DNA of 10,765 bases from Ruminococcus sp. UBA5884 (GCA_002431975.1 DJFA01000016.1:2356-13120), one strand, 5' to 3'; counted from the stretch's first letter, positions 1 through 7,450 are shown. Notes: a model not told the origin generated them from the letters alone. Made by a program: numbers and translations.

Positions 1-76
1 CCGTTGGATTTACTGGAATTTTGAGCGGGCGAACACAGTTCGCCCCTACAAATAATAATCATCGAATTGGCGTTAA
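1..76. repeat. MITE-like palindromic repeat, partial copy cut by the window edge
   Basis: This is the right part of the dispersed repeat family seen elsewhere in the window. It holds the perfect hairpin GGGCGAACACAGTTCGCCC at 27-45, followed by CCTACA, and ends in the terminal repeat TCGAATTGGCGTTAA. The first bases (CCGTTGG) match the sequence that follows the left hairpin in the complete copies, so the left half lies outside the window. Its last bases overlap the T-tract of the terminator of the ANTAR gene. Confidence 0.85.
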
Positions 77-101
77 AAAAGGGCAGAAAATCCTGCCCTT
101 T
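75..101 (-). terminator. Intrinsic terminator of the glutamine synthetase-ANTAR gene pair
   Basis: Read on the minus strand, a 9-bp stem (AAAGGGCAG / CTGCCCTTT) with a 6-nt loop starts within the stop codon region of the ANTAR gene and ends in a run of six T. The T run merges with the terminal TTAA of the neighbouring repeat. Confidence 0.85.
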
Positions 102-669
102 AGAGTTCATATGTCTTGAGTATTGTCTGAGCGACCTCTGCTTTGGTTTTTCGCAAATCCATAGCCTGTTTTTCAATATATCTGTGAGCCTGAGGTTCAG
201 TAAATTTGAGATACTGCATAAGAGTGCATTTTGCCCTGTTTATAAGCCGTATTTCTTCAATTTTTGACTGAAGCCTTACATTTTCATTTCTTATTCCGAG
301 AATCCTTGACCGTGCGGCTGATACGAGCTTCAAAGCCTGAAAGAACATAGTCTTGTTAAGAGGCTTTGAAACGACAAATACGCCGTAATCGCCAACTTTA
401 TCCGATACATCTTCAGAAATTTCCGCCTTGCATATAAGTACTACTCCTGAGCTGGTTTTTTCTGCAATATCTATTGAGAGTTCATGACCAAATTCATCAG
501 AAAGAGGAGCATTTATAATTATAAGTTCAAATTCCTTATGATTTATAATGCGTCTTGCCTCATTTCCGGCTGAAAGAGCTGATATTTCATAATTTCCAGC
601 CGAACGGATAAGCTGTACAAGCATATCCAGACCTTTGGACGAGCCGGAAATCAAAAGCACTCTTTCCAT
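100..669 (-). CDS. ANTAR-domain RNA-binding regulator with degenerate receiver domain
   Basis: A 189-residue protein with a receiver-like N-terminal half (about 1-118), a helical linker (120-138) and a C-terminal ANTAR domain (about 136-189). The ANTAR domain shows the family pattern AK..LMQYLKFTEPQAH.YI...AMDLR.TK.EVAQTIL. ANTAR proteins bind paired hairpins with hexanucleotide loops in nascent RNA and prevent termination. The receiver half has lost the phosphorylation site: the usual Asp position is Asn53 (LIIINAPLSDEFG), and the usual acidic pair after strand 1 is replaced by Ser/Gly (VLLISGSS), although Lys102 of the KP motif remains. Phosphorylation control is therefore unlikely. The gene starts 14 nt after the glutamine synthetase stop, with AAGGTGG as ribosome site, so the two are cotranscribed. 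Its probable target is the leader of the glutamate synthase operon, which is inference. Confidence 0.9.
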   Translation of the reverse strand: MERVLLISGSSKGLDMLVQLIRSAGNYEISALSAGNEARRIINHKEFELIIINAPLSDEFGHELSIDIAEKTSSGVVLICKAEISEDVSDKVGDYGVFVVSKPLNKTMFFQALKLVSAARSRILGIRNENVRLQSKIEEIRLINRAKCTLMQYLKFTEPQAHRYIEKQAMDLRKTKAEVAQTILKTYEL

Positions 670-683
670 TCACTGACACCACC

Positions 684-2000
684 TTAAATTGAATTGAAAT
701 ATGTTGAATTAAAATAGAAATTATCTTCAAAAAGTTCCTTATCCTCTGCATCATCGTATAATCTGAGAGTATTTTTCCATGCACTGTAAAGAGGATTGAG
801 TATTTCATCAGAAAGGCTGTTTCTGATAAATTCACTTGATGAAGCGAGTTCAAATGCTTCATGAAGGCTTTCAGGGAGCATTTCAAGACCGGAAACATCG
901 GAAATATCTGATTTCTGAGGCATAAGTTCAGTTTTATTTTCAATTCCCTCTATTCCTGCACGGAGAATAAGATTAAAAGCTATATGAGGATTGCAGGCAG
1001 GGTCAGCTGAACGGAGTTCCATTCTTGCATTTTCAGGGGTTGCATTAGGAATTCTGATAAGATGTGAACGAGCCTGATATGACCAGTCGATATATTTAGG
1101 AGCAAGGCATTCGCCGAATCTTCTGTATGAATTTGTAGTAGGATTTAAAAATGCAGTTATTTCCCTTATGCGGTTAAGTATTCCTGCGATAAAGTGTTCA
1201 GCATCAGCGGACTGATTTTTTTCAGATGATGAAAAAATATTCTTTCCGTTTTTTCTGACGGAAATATTTATATGAAGGCTGTTTCCATGCTGACGTTTGA
1301 GAGGCTTCGGCATAAATGAGGCATAAAGACCATTTTTTGCAGCAATGGTTTTTACAATGCTTTTAAAATGAGCGAGATTATCCGCAGCAGTAAGCATATT
1401 ATCATGTCTGAAATCAATTTCATTCTGACCGAATCCGTATTCATGCCTTGAGCTTTCAGGAGAAAATCCCATTTCCTCAAGAGTAAGGCATATTTCACGT
1501 CTTACATTTTCGCATTTGTCAAGAGGAGCAACATCAAGATAGCTTGCATTATCATTTGGTATTTTGGTAGGGTCGCCGTTTTCATCTGTTTTAAAGAGGA
1601 AAAATTCGCATTCAGTGCCTACTTCACAGGTATAGCCTTTTTTCTTAGCCCAGTTTACAGTATCTTTAAGAGCAGTTCTTACATCTCCGCCGTAAGCGTT
1701 TCCGTCAGGTGACTTGATATCACAGAAAAAACGCATTACACGTCCTGACTGCGGTCGCCAAGGAAGAACTGTAAGAGTTGAAACATCAGGCATAAGCAAA
1801 AGGTCTGAATGGTTTTCATATGCAAAGCCTGTAAAGGCGGAAGCATCTATTGAAACGCCATTGACTATAGCATTTTTAAGGGCAGACGGCATAATTGCAA
1901 TATTTTTCATATTGCCGAATATATCACAGAAACTGAGTCTTATAAACTTGACATCATTTTCCTGTACAAAGCTTATTACATCATTGGTTGAATAGCTCAT
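684..2000 (-). CDS. glnA: Type I glutamine synthetase-like protein, divergent, with an altered catalytic loop
   Basis: A 438-residue protein of glutamine synthetase type I length. GS joins ammonia to glutamate using ATP, normally as a dodecamer. Family residues visible: Asp52 (ammonium site), Glu130/Glu132 in GTECEFFLF, Glu187 and Glu194 (HEYGFGQNEIDF), His243 (GNSLHINIS), NPTTNSYRR (Arg294), RSHLIRIP (Arg316) and RMELRSADP (Arg326, Glu328, Arg330). Against the canonical loop VPGYEAP the protein reads FGECLAP, so the catalytic Glu (E327 in Salmonella, E304 in Bacillus) aligns with Leu299. The Bacillus feedback residue Arg62 aligns with Tyr61. It may have reduced activity, use another amine, or act in regulation. 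The start is set by GGAGG 10 nt upstream; an in-frame upstream ATG at 2072 would run into repeat DNA. It is followed closely by the ANTAR gene. Confidence 0.85.
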   Translation of the reverse strand: MSYSTNDVISFVQENDVKFIRLSFCDIFGNMKNIAIMPSALKNAIVNGVSIDASAFTGFAYENHSDLLLMPDVSTLTVLPWRPQSGRVMRFFCDIKSPDGNAYGGDVRTALKDTVNWAKKKGYTCEVGTECEFFLFKTDENGDPTKIPNDNASYLDVAPLDKCENVRREICLTLEEMGFSPESSRHEYGFGQNEIDFRHDNMLTAADNLAHFKSIVKTIAAKNGLYASFMPKPLKRQHGNSLHINISVRKNGKNIFSSSEKNQSADAEHFIAGILNRIREITAFLNPTTNSYRRFGECLAPKYIDWSYQARSHLIRIPNATPENARMELRSADPACNPHIAFNLILRAGIEGIENKTELMPQKSDISDVSGLEMLPESLHEAFELASSSEFIRNSLSDEILNPLYSAWKNTLRLYDDAEDKELFEDNFYFNSTYFNSI

Positions 2001-2032
2001 ATCCAGAGAACCTCCATAAAATTTTTTTAAAA

Positions 2033-2189
2033 TAACGCTGATTCGACAACGAAATTTTATAATTGAAAACAAGAAATTTTTTGTTTATTCTGTAGGGGCG
2101 AACTGTGTTCGCCCGTTGGGGTATGCTGTAAACCGAGCAGGCGAACACAGTTCGCCCCTACAAATTAATAACCATCGAATTGGCGTTAA
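2033..2189. repeat. MITE-like palindromic repeat, complete short form (157 bp)
   Basis: The ends are imperfect terminal inverted repeats (TAACGCTGATTCGA and TCGAATTGGCGTTAA). Inside are two hairpins in opposite orientation: GGGCGAACTGTGTTCGCCC at 2096-2114 and its counterpart at 2139-2157, which has one mismatch (AGGCGAAC). Each is bordered by TGTAG or CTACA on the outer side. No coding capacity. It sits 33 bp upstream of the glutamine synthetase start, so it must lie in that gene's promoter or leader region. Confidence 0.88.
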
Positions 2190-2297
2190 CCAACGATTTT
2201 CTATGCAGAAAACAAATATCAAATTTATTGTTTAACCATAATTCGGCGGGCGACCAATGGTCGCCCCTACAGAAACAATCCATCGGATTTGCGTTAA
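2190..2297. repeat. MITE-like palindromic repeat, right part of the long form
   Basis: It adjoins the previous repeat directly. From CCAACG onward it matches the right part of the repeat at 9533-9764, including the shared stretch AGAAAACAAATATC, TTTAACCATAATT, the hairpin GGGCGACCAATGGTCGCCC at 2248-2266 and the end GATTTGCGTTAA. The left half of the long form is missing. The junction is consistent with the short repeat having interrupted a long one. Confidence 0.8.
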
Positions 2298-2330
2298 ATA
2301 TTTAAAAATCAAAAAACACACTGTATTCAT

Positions 2331-2365
2331 AAAAAAAGGCAAGGGCTTTTAAAAATACCCTTGCC
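2331..2365 (-). terminator. Strong intrinsic terminator after the glutamate synthase operon
   Basis: Minus strand: the 8-bp stem GGCAAGGG / CCCTTGCC, with a loop that can extend through TTTT/AAAA pairing, is followed by seven T. It lies 33 bp past the stop codon of the GXGXG subunit. It also lies between a promoter-like site (2386-2414) and the glutamine synthetase gene, so it could alternatively serve as an attenuator for that gene. Confidence 0.9.
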
Positions 2366-2385
2366 ATATTCAAAAGCACATAGCA

Positions 2386-2414
2386 ATTATATCATAATTA
2401 ATTGTTTGTGTAAA
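2386..2414 (-). promoter_or_regulatory. Promoter-like site at the 3' end of the glutamate synthase operon
   Basis: Minus strand: TTTACA, a 17-nt spacer, then TATAAT preceded by TGA (extended -10). The -35 box falls in the last codons of the GXGXG subunit gene and the -10 box just past its stop. Transcription would begin near 2379, pass directly into the terminator at 2365-2331, and beyond it reach the glutamine synthetase gene. It is the best promoter candidate for that gene, although a chance match in AT-rich DNA is possible. Confidence 0.5.
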
Positions 2415-3138
2415 GACGCTTATAAGGATTTTTTGAGTTTGCAGTAAGAACATAGAAAGTTTTTGAAAGAATCCTGTTCTTGTCATAGCTGAATATATCG
2501 CAGTATTCGCTTATATATTCCTCAATTTTCGCCATATCATCGGAATTTGCTTTTCTTGCAGCGACCTGTTTCGGAAGGCTTTCCGGAAGTTTTTCGCAGC
2601 AAAGATATATAGCACCGCCATGCATACCTGTTCCGCAGAAATATCCAACAGGAGCATCAGTGCTGTGGCTGTTGAGTCCGAGAACCACAATTACGCCTCC
2701 TGCCTGATATTCGCCGAGGAATGAACCGGCTGAACCGCCTATTATAAGCACAGGGAATTTTTCCTTATATGCTTTCATATGGATACCTGCACGATAGCCT
2801 GCATTGTCACGGACAAAAATTTTTCCGCCTCTCATTGCATAGCCTGTTGCATCTCCTGATGAGCCGTGAATGATGATAGTGCCGTCATTCATGGTATCTC
2901 CTGTTGCGTCCTGAGCGTTGCCGTTTACGGTTATTTCAGCACCGTTGAGGTATGCACCGAGAGCATTTCCCGGAGTTCCGTTGATAACTATATTTTTGTT
3001 TGAAATACCGCTTCCGATAAATCTCTGACCGATACAGTCATTGATTGTAATATTTCTGTCGGCAGTATCTCTTATTATCTCATTAAGCTTCTGGAAATGC
3101 ATAAGTGAATTATCTTTTTCTTTTGCTTCGATTTTCAT
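2398..3138 (-). CDS. Glutamate synthase GXGXG (alpha subunit C-terminal domain) protein
   Basis: A 246-residue stand-alone version of the C-terminal right-handed beta-helix domain of glutamate synthase alpha subunits. Glycine-rich repeats of roughly 20 residues run from about 38 to 175 (GSGISNKNIVINGTPGNALG, NGAEITVNGNAQDATG, NDGTIIIHGSSGDATG and so on). In the full-length enzyme this domain is structural and helps couple the glutaminase and synthase sites. The start ATG overlaps the stop of the upstream oxidoreductase gene by one base (TAATG), with GGAGG upstream, so translation is coupled. It is the last gene of the five-gene operon. The same fold occurs in formylmethanofuran dehydrogenase subunit C, but the neighbours settle the assignment. 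Confidence 0.9.
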   Translation of the reverse strand: MKIEAKEKDNSLMHFQKLNEIIRDTADRNITINDCIGQRFIGSGISNKNIVINGTPGNALGAYLNGAEITVNGNAQDATGDTMNDGTIIIHGSSGDATGYAMRGGKIFVRDNAGYRAGIHMKAYKEKFPVLIIGGSAGSFLGEYQAGGVIVVLGLNSHSTDAPVGYFCGTGMHGGAIYLCCEKLPESLPKQVAARKANSDDMAKIEEYISEYCDIFSYDKNRILSKTFYVLTANSKNPYKRLYTNN

Positions 3139-4376
3139 TATTTAACACCTCCGAGTTGTTCAGCTCTGTCAGCTCTTGAAAAAGCCATAAGCTGAGGTTT
3201 TTCCTTTATGAGTTCAAAATCTATAGTATCAAGCGGAATCTGTTCACGGATAAGTTTTGTATAGATACCGGCTCTTGAAACATCTCCCACGAGCATATAG
3301 CCTTTGAGGAGATTATCCTTATAGATAAGTTTTTTATAGTTTCCGTTGCTTTCAGAAACATATTCATCGCAGTCACCTGTTTCAACAAGACCTGATGTTA
3401 TGATATGGAGTCCGAAAAATCCGCCTGCATTCATAGGAATAGCCTTGTTGTATGGTTTTTCAGCACCAGCCATATGCATACCGGCAGTTTCGCCCTGCAT
3501 ATATGCGTTAGGGAGGAGAGCAAGCACTCTGTCCTGACCATCTGTTATATCATGGCTTTCAGTGCAGTCACCTGCGGCATATACATTTGAAAGAGATGTC
3601 TGGCAGAACTGATTGATACAGATACCCTTGTTTACTTTTCCGCCGGCTTCTGCGACAAGTTCAGTATTCGGACGTACTCCGACAGCAAGTACAAGAACAT
3701 CAAATTCAACAGTTTTTCCGTTTGTAAGCTGAGCCTTGTTTTCATCAAAATGCTTTACGCTTGTTCCAAGGAAAAATTCGACTCCTGATTTCTCCATATG
3801 TTTCTGAATCATTGATGAACCTTTTTCGTCAAGGTTTCTCGGAAGAATCCTCGGGGCAAGGTCAATTACAGTAAGTTTCTTTACAAGATGATTTATGCCT
3901 TCTGCACATTTAAGACCGATAAGACCTGCACCGACTATCAGAACTTTTGATTCCGGAGAAAGAGCCTTTTCAAGAGCCTTTGCATCATCAAGAGTCATAA
4001 ATGAGAATTTATTCTTTACGTTTTCAAGACCGTCCATAGGAGGAACAAATGGTCTTGAACCGGTTGCAACAAGGAGCTTGTCATATTTTATCTTATCTTT
4101 TCCGTCAACGGTAACAGTTCTTTTTTCGCTGTCTATTGAAGTAACAGTTCTGCCGAGCAGAGTCTTTACCTTATTGTCTGAATAAAAGCTGTCAGGACGG
4201 TATTTCATGCGTTCCTCATCAGTTTTTCCATAGAGGAGATATGAAATAAGAGGTCTTGAATAAGTATGATGATTTTCGCTTGAAATAAGAGTTATAGAAC
4301 CTTCCTCATCAATTTTTCTGATACCCTCTATACAGCCTATTGCGGCAGCTGAATTTCCGATAATAACATAATTCAT
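3138..4376 (-). CDS. FAD-dependent NAD(P)H oxidoreductase of the glutamate synthase operon
   Basis: A 412-residue pyridine nucleotide-disulfide oxidoreductase-type flavoprotein. The N-terminal FAD motif is IIGNSAAAIG (5-14), followed by ATGSRP (104-109), the NAD(P)-binding motif VGAGLIGLKCAEG (148-160) and the second FAD motif VYAAGDC (265-271). Asp172 at the end of the second strand of the nucleotide-binding fold favours NADH over NADPH. It resembles NADH:rubredoxin reductase and nitrite reductase flavin domains rather than GltD. Probable role: oxidise NADH and pass electrons through the Fe-S partner to the FMN synthase subunit, replacing the usual beta subunit. An ATG 33 nt further upstream exists, but the ATG used here has AAAGGAG in place and begins exactly at the FAD motif. 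It lies 7 nt after the Fe-S gene. Confidence 0.87.
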   Translation of the reverse strand: MNYVIIGNSAAAIGCIEGIRKIDEEGSITLISSENHHTYSRPLISYLLYGKTDEERMKYRPDSFYSDNKVKTLLGRTVTSIDSEKRTVTVDGKDKIKYDKLLVATGSRPFVPPMDGLENVKNKFSFMTLDDAKALEKALSPESKVLIVGAGLIGLKCAEGINHLVKKLTVIDLAPRILPRNLDEKGSSMIQKHMEKSGVEFFLGTSVKHFDENKAQLTNGKTVEFDVLVLAVGVRPNTELVAEAGGKVNKGICINQFCQTSLSNVYAAGDCTESHDITDGQDRVLALLPNAYMQGETAGMHMAGAEKPYNKAIPMNAGGFFGLHIITSGLVETGDCDEYVSESNGNYKKLIYKDNLLKGYMLVGDVSRAGIYTKLIREQIPLDTIDFELIKEKPQLMAFSRADRAEQLGGVK

Positions 4377-4383
4377 AAAAGCC

Positions 4384-4827
4384 TTACTCCTTTCCCTGAC
4401 GTTCTTCAAAAACGATAGCTTTATTCGGGCAGCCCTTTACGCAGACAGGCTCGCCGAATGAATTTTTGGTGCAAAGCTCGCATTTCTGGATTGTATGACC
4501 GTCATCGGCAGGCATTACAGCTCCGTACGGACAGGCAAGTATGCAGGTATAGCAGCCTATGCATTTATCCTTGTTGACGCAGATAACACCGTCATTTATG
4601 GTAAGAGCACCTGTTATGCAGCTTTTCACGCAGAGAGGGTCTTCACAGTGACGGCATGAAACTGCAAAGCTTATATTATCCTTTTCCTCTATTTTAATTC
4701 TCGGATTGATAGTTACACCCTTGAGAGCCTTTGCCATGTCGGATATGCCTGAGTTTGCAAAAGCACAGTAATATTCGCAGAGATGACAGCCAAGACACCA
4801 TTCTTCATTAACATAAACACGTTTCAT
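4384..4827 (-). CDS. Four-cluster 4Fe-4S electron-transfer protein (HycB/DmsB-like)
   Basis: A 147-residue protein with cysteine groups for about four [4Fe-4S] clusters. They are CLGCHLCEYYC (from residue 11), CRHCEDPLCVKSC, CIGCYTCILACP, and CELC...CVKGCP near the end. This spacing is typical of the electron-transfer subunits of complex redox enzymes (HycB, DmsB, CooF). It sits between the synthase and flavoprotein genes, so it probably wires NADH-derived electrons to glutamate synthase. No signal peptide or membrane segment is seen, so it should be cytoplasmic. AAGGAG lies 8 nt before the ATG. The gap to the upstream gene is only 18 bp. Confidence 0.88.
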   Translation of the reverse strand: MKRVYVNEEWCLGCHLCEYYCAFANSGISDMAKALKGVTINPRIKIEEKDNISFAVSCRHCEDPLCVKSCITGALTINDGVICVNKDKCIGCYTCILACPYGAVMPADDGHTIQKCELCTKNSFGEPVCVKGCPNKAIVFEERQGKE

Positions 4828-4845
4828 AATGCATTCTCCTTAACC

Positions 4846-6351
4846 TTACTCTCCGGCATGGCTTATGCCGAGTATCTGAAGTTCCTTTTCGTTAAGACCA
4901 ACGCCTCTGAGCATAAGGCGGTTGCCTCTCATGGCTTCGATTGAGTTTATACCCATACCGCCCATGATTTCCTTAATTTCATGATTCCATGCAGAAACAA
5001 GGTTTACAAGATGTTCTGCACCGACATCAGGATTAAGACGCTTTACAAGGTCAGGACGCTGAGTAGCAATACCCCAGTTGCATTTTGCCTGATGGCAGCT
5101 TCTGCAAAGATGACAGCCCATTGCGATACAGGCGGCAGTACCGATATAAACGGCATCAGCACCAAGAGCAACAGCTTTTACTACATCTGAAGCACTTCTT
5201 ATAGAACCGCCGACAACTATTGAAACTCTGTTTCTTATGCCCTCATCTCTCAGACGCTGGTCAACGGCTGCAAGAGCAAGTTCAATCGGAATACCGACAT
5301 TGTCACGGATTCTTGTAGGAGCAGCACCAGTACCGCCTCTGAAACCGTCTATTGCGATTATGTCAGCACCGCTTCTTGCGATACCTGAAGCAATTGCAGC
5401 AACATTATGAACGGCAGCAATCTTTACTATTACAGGCTTTTTGTATTCAGTTGCTTCCTTGAGCGAGAATACAAGCTGACGGAGGTCTTCAATTGAATAT
5501 ATATCATGGTGAGGTGCAGGAGATATTGCATCTGAACCTTCAGGAGTCATACGTGTTTTTGAAACTTCTCCTACATTCTTTACTCCCGGAAGGTGACCGC
5601 CGATACCCGGTTTTGCACCCTGACCCATTTTGATTTCTATAGCAGCACCGGCTTCGAGGTAATCCTTATGAACGCCGAAACGTCCTGATGCGACCTGTAC
5701 TATAGTATTTTTTCCGTATTTATAGAAATCCTTATGCAGACCGCCTTCACCTGTATTATAGTAAGTACCGAGTTCAGAAGCGGCTCTTGCAAGGCTTTCA
5801 TGAGCATTTTTGCTGATAGAACCGAATGACATAGCAGAGAACATTATCGGAACTTCAAGCTTTAACTGACTTGAAAGGTTGTTTACGATTTTTCCGTCAG
5901 CGTCACGTTCAATCTTTGAAGGCTTTGCACCGAGGAATGTTCTTGTTTCCATAGGTTCACGCAGAGGGTCGATAGGAGGGTTTGTAACCTGTGAAGCATT
6001 TATGAGAATCTTGTCCCAGTAGACAGGGAGCGGATTAGGATTTCCCATTGCTGAAAGGAGAACACCGCCTGTTTCAGCCTGTTTGTATATTTCAGTAATA
6101 GTCTGGGCAGACCAGTTTGCATTGGTCTTGAAAGTATGGTCAGACTTTACAATTTTAAGAGCTCTTGTAGGACATAATGCAACGCATCTGTGACAGTTTA
6201 CACATTTTGTTTCATCGCACATCATTTTTCCGAGGTCAGCATCATAGTAATGAACCTCATTTGCACATTGTCTTTCACAGACACGGCAGGCAATACATCT
6301 GTCAGTATTTCTGTGAATTTCATATTCAGGCAAAAAGTAATTGATAGACAT
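4846..6351 (-). CDS. gltB: Glutamate synthase FMN-binding subunit with N-terminal ferredoxin domain
   Basis: A 501-residue protein matching the archaeal-type glutamate synthase. Residues 15-65 carry two [4Fe-4S] motifs (CIACRVCERQC and CVNCHRCVALCP). The rest is the FMN-binding beta/alpha barrel, with MFSAMSFGSIS, TGEGG, KMGQGAKPGIGGHLPG, IAIDGFRGGTGAAP and VVGGSIRSASDVVKAVALGA. The cysteine cluster CIAMGCHLCRSCHQAKC near residue 410 corresponds to the [3Fe-4S] site of GOGAT. It reduces the 2-iminoglutarate formed from 2-oxoglutarate and ammonia, giving glutamate. The glutaminase and GXGXG parts are on separate genes of this operon. Its ATG shares one base with the stop of the amidotransferase gene (TAATG), preceded by GGAGGAGG, which implies coupled and roughly equal synthesis. 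Confidence 0.95.
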   Translation of the reverse strand: MSINYFLPEYEIHRNTDRCIACRVCERQCANEVHYYDADLGKMMCDETKCVNCHRCVALCPTRALKIVKSDHTFKTNANWSAQTITEIYKQAETGGVLLSAMGNPNPLPVYWDKILINASQVTNPPIDPLREPMETRTFLGAKPSKIERDADGKIVNNLSSQLKLEVPIMFSAMSFGSISKNAHESLARAASELGTYYNTGEGGLHKDFYKYGKNTIVQVASGRFGVHKDYLEAGAAIEIKMGQGAKPGIGGHLPGVKNVGEVSKTRMTPEGSDAISPAPHHDIYSIEDLRQLVFSLKEATEYKKPVIVKIAAVHNVAAIASGIARSGADIIAIDGFRGGTGAAPTRIRDNVGIPIELALAAVDQRLRDEGIRNRVSIVVGGSIRSASDVVKAVALGADAVYIGTAACIAMGCHLCRSCHQAKCNWGIATQRPDLVKRLNPDVGAEHLVNLVSAWNHEIKEIMGGMGINSIEAMRGNRLMLRGVGLNEKELQILGISHAGE

Positions 6352-7442
6352 TATTCAACACCCTCCTCCAAAGTAACAATAACCGGTTCTCCGCCTTTAG
6401 GCGACCAGATTTTGTCGAGTTCCGGTTCAATAACTCTGATTGCACATTCCTCACTTGCCATATATACCATATCGTCCTTTTCGCCGATAACCATTGAACG
6501 GAGTTTAAGGCGGTCATTAAGAGCCATCATGCCTCCGTTGAAGCCGAGCAGAATTGAGAAAGGGCCTGTTATAAGCATATTGGCAAAAGTATTTCTGAAA
6601 TATGTGAGTCTTTCTCTGTCCTCAGGGTGCATTCTTTCGATAGTTTCCCAGAAAGGAGCAGCTATAACTTCAGCGACTTCTTTAAGAGTGAGTTTCTGTT
6701 TTCTGTGCAGATAATCTATTATATAAGTGATAACTTCCGTATCAGTAAGAAGATTGCATTTATATCCGAACATTTCGATAAAGCGTCTGTTTGCATCATA
6801 TGAAGATATTTCGCCGTTGTGGACTATTGAGTAGTCAAGCATTGCAAACGGGTGAGCACCGCCCCACCAGCCAGGGGTATTTGTCGGATATCTTCCGTGG
6901 GCAGTCCAGCAGTAGCCTTCATATTCTTCAAGTCTGTAAAATTCTCCGACATCTTCAGGGAATCCGACAGCTTTGAAAACTCCCATATTTTTTCCGCTTG
7001 AAAAGACGTATGCACCATCAATATAGGTATTTATCCTTATTACGCACTGAACGGTAAATTCATCTTCATCAAGCTGGCTTTCCTTGAGCTTGTTAGGCAG
7101 AGGCTTTACGAAATAACGCATTATAAGCGGTTCATTTGTAATGGACTTTACCTTTCTTACAGGAATTTTTGAGAGATTTATAACATCAAAATGCTGGTCA
7201 AGGAATTTTTCACATTTCTGTTTTGAATCCACATCGTCAAAGAAAACATGAAAAGCATAAGCATCTTTATACTGAGGATAAATTCCATAGCCTGCAAAAC
7301 CGCCTCCAAGACCATTTGAACGGTCATGCATAGTAGCTATTGAATCGATTATAGACTGACCGTTAAGTCTTTTTCCTTTTTTTGAAAAAATACCTGATAT
7401 AGCACAGCCTGAAGGGATTCTTATCTGACCTTCCTTTAACAT
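6351..7442 (-). CDS. Class II glutamine amidotransferase (glutaminase) subunit of glutamate synthase
   Basis: A 363-residue Ntn-hydrolase-type glutaminase, first gene of the operon. The nucleophile appears to be Cys13 in PSGCAISGIFSKKG, so a 12-residue propeptide must be removed, as in PurF and GltB, rather than only the initiator Met. Other family marks are HGRYPT (182-187), HPFA (197-200), HNGEI (208-212) and LLTDTEVI (231-238). It would hydrolyse glutamine and hand ammonia to the FMN subunit. The start is fixed by AGGAGGAA 10 nt upstream. Longer in-frame starts at 7538 would place a hydrophobic, family-unlike extension across the leader terminator and are not believed. Confidence 0.92.
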   Translation of the reverse strand: MLKEGQIRIPSGCAISGIFSKKGKRLNGQSIIDSIATMHDRSNGLGGGFAGYGIYPQYKDAYAFHVFFDDVDSKQKCEKFLDQHFDVINLSKIPVRKVKSITNEPLIMRYFVKPLPNKLKESQLDEDEFTVQCVIRINTYIDGAYVFSSGKNMGVFKAVGFPEDVGEFYRLEEYEGYCWTAHGRYPTNTPGWWGGAHPFAMLDYSIVHNGEISSYDANRRFIEMFGYKCNLLTDTEVITYIIDYLHRKQKLTLKEVAEVIAAPFWETIERMHPEDRERLTYFRNTFANMLITGPFSILLGFNGGMMALNDRLKLRSMVIGEKDDMVYMASEECAIRVIEPELDKIWSPKGGEPVIVTLEEGVE

Positions 7443-7450
7443 AAAATAAA

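Noticed and set aside
2096..2157. Repeat hairpins as transcription terminators
   Set aside because: The GC-rich stems are followed by G, CTACA or TGTAG borders, not by T-tracts; genuine T-tailed terminators are present nearby.
6190..6714. 174-codon plus-strand reading frame
   Set aside because: It is antisense to the end of the amidotransferase gene and the start of the FMN subunit gene, both of which have clear family motifs. Serine-rich composition is typical of a shadow frame.
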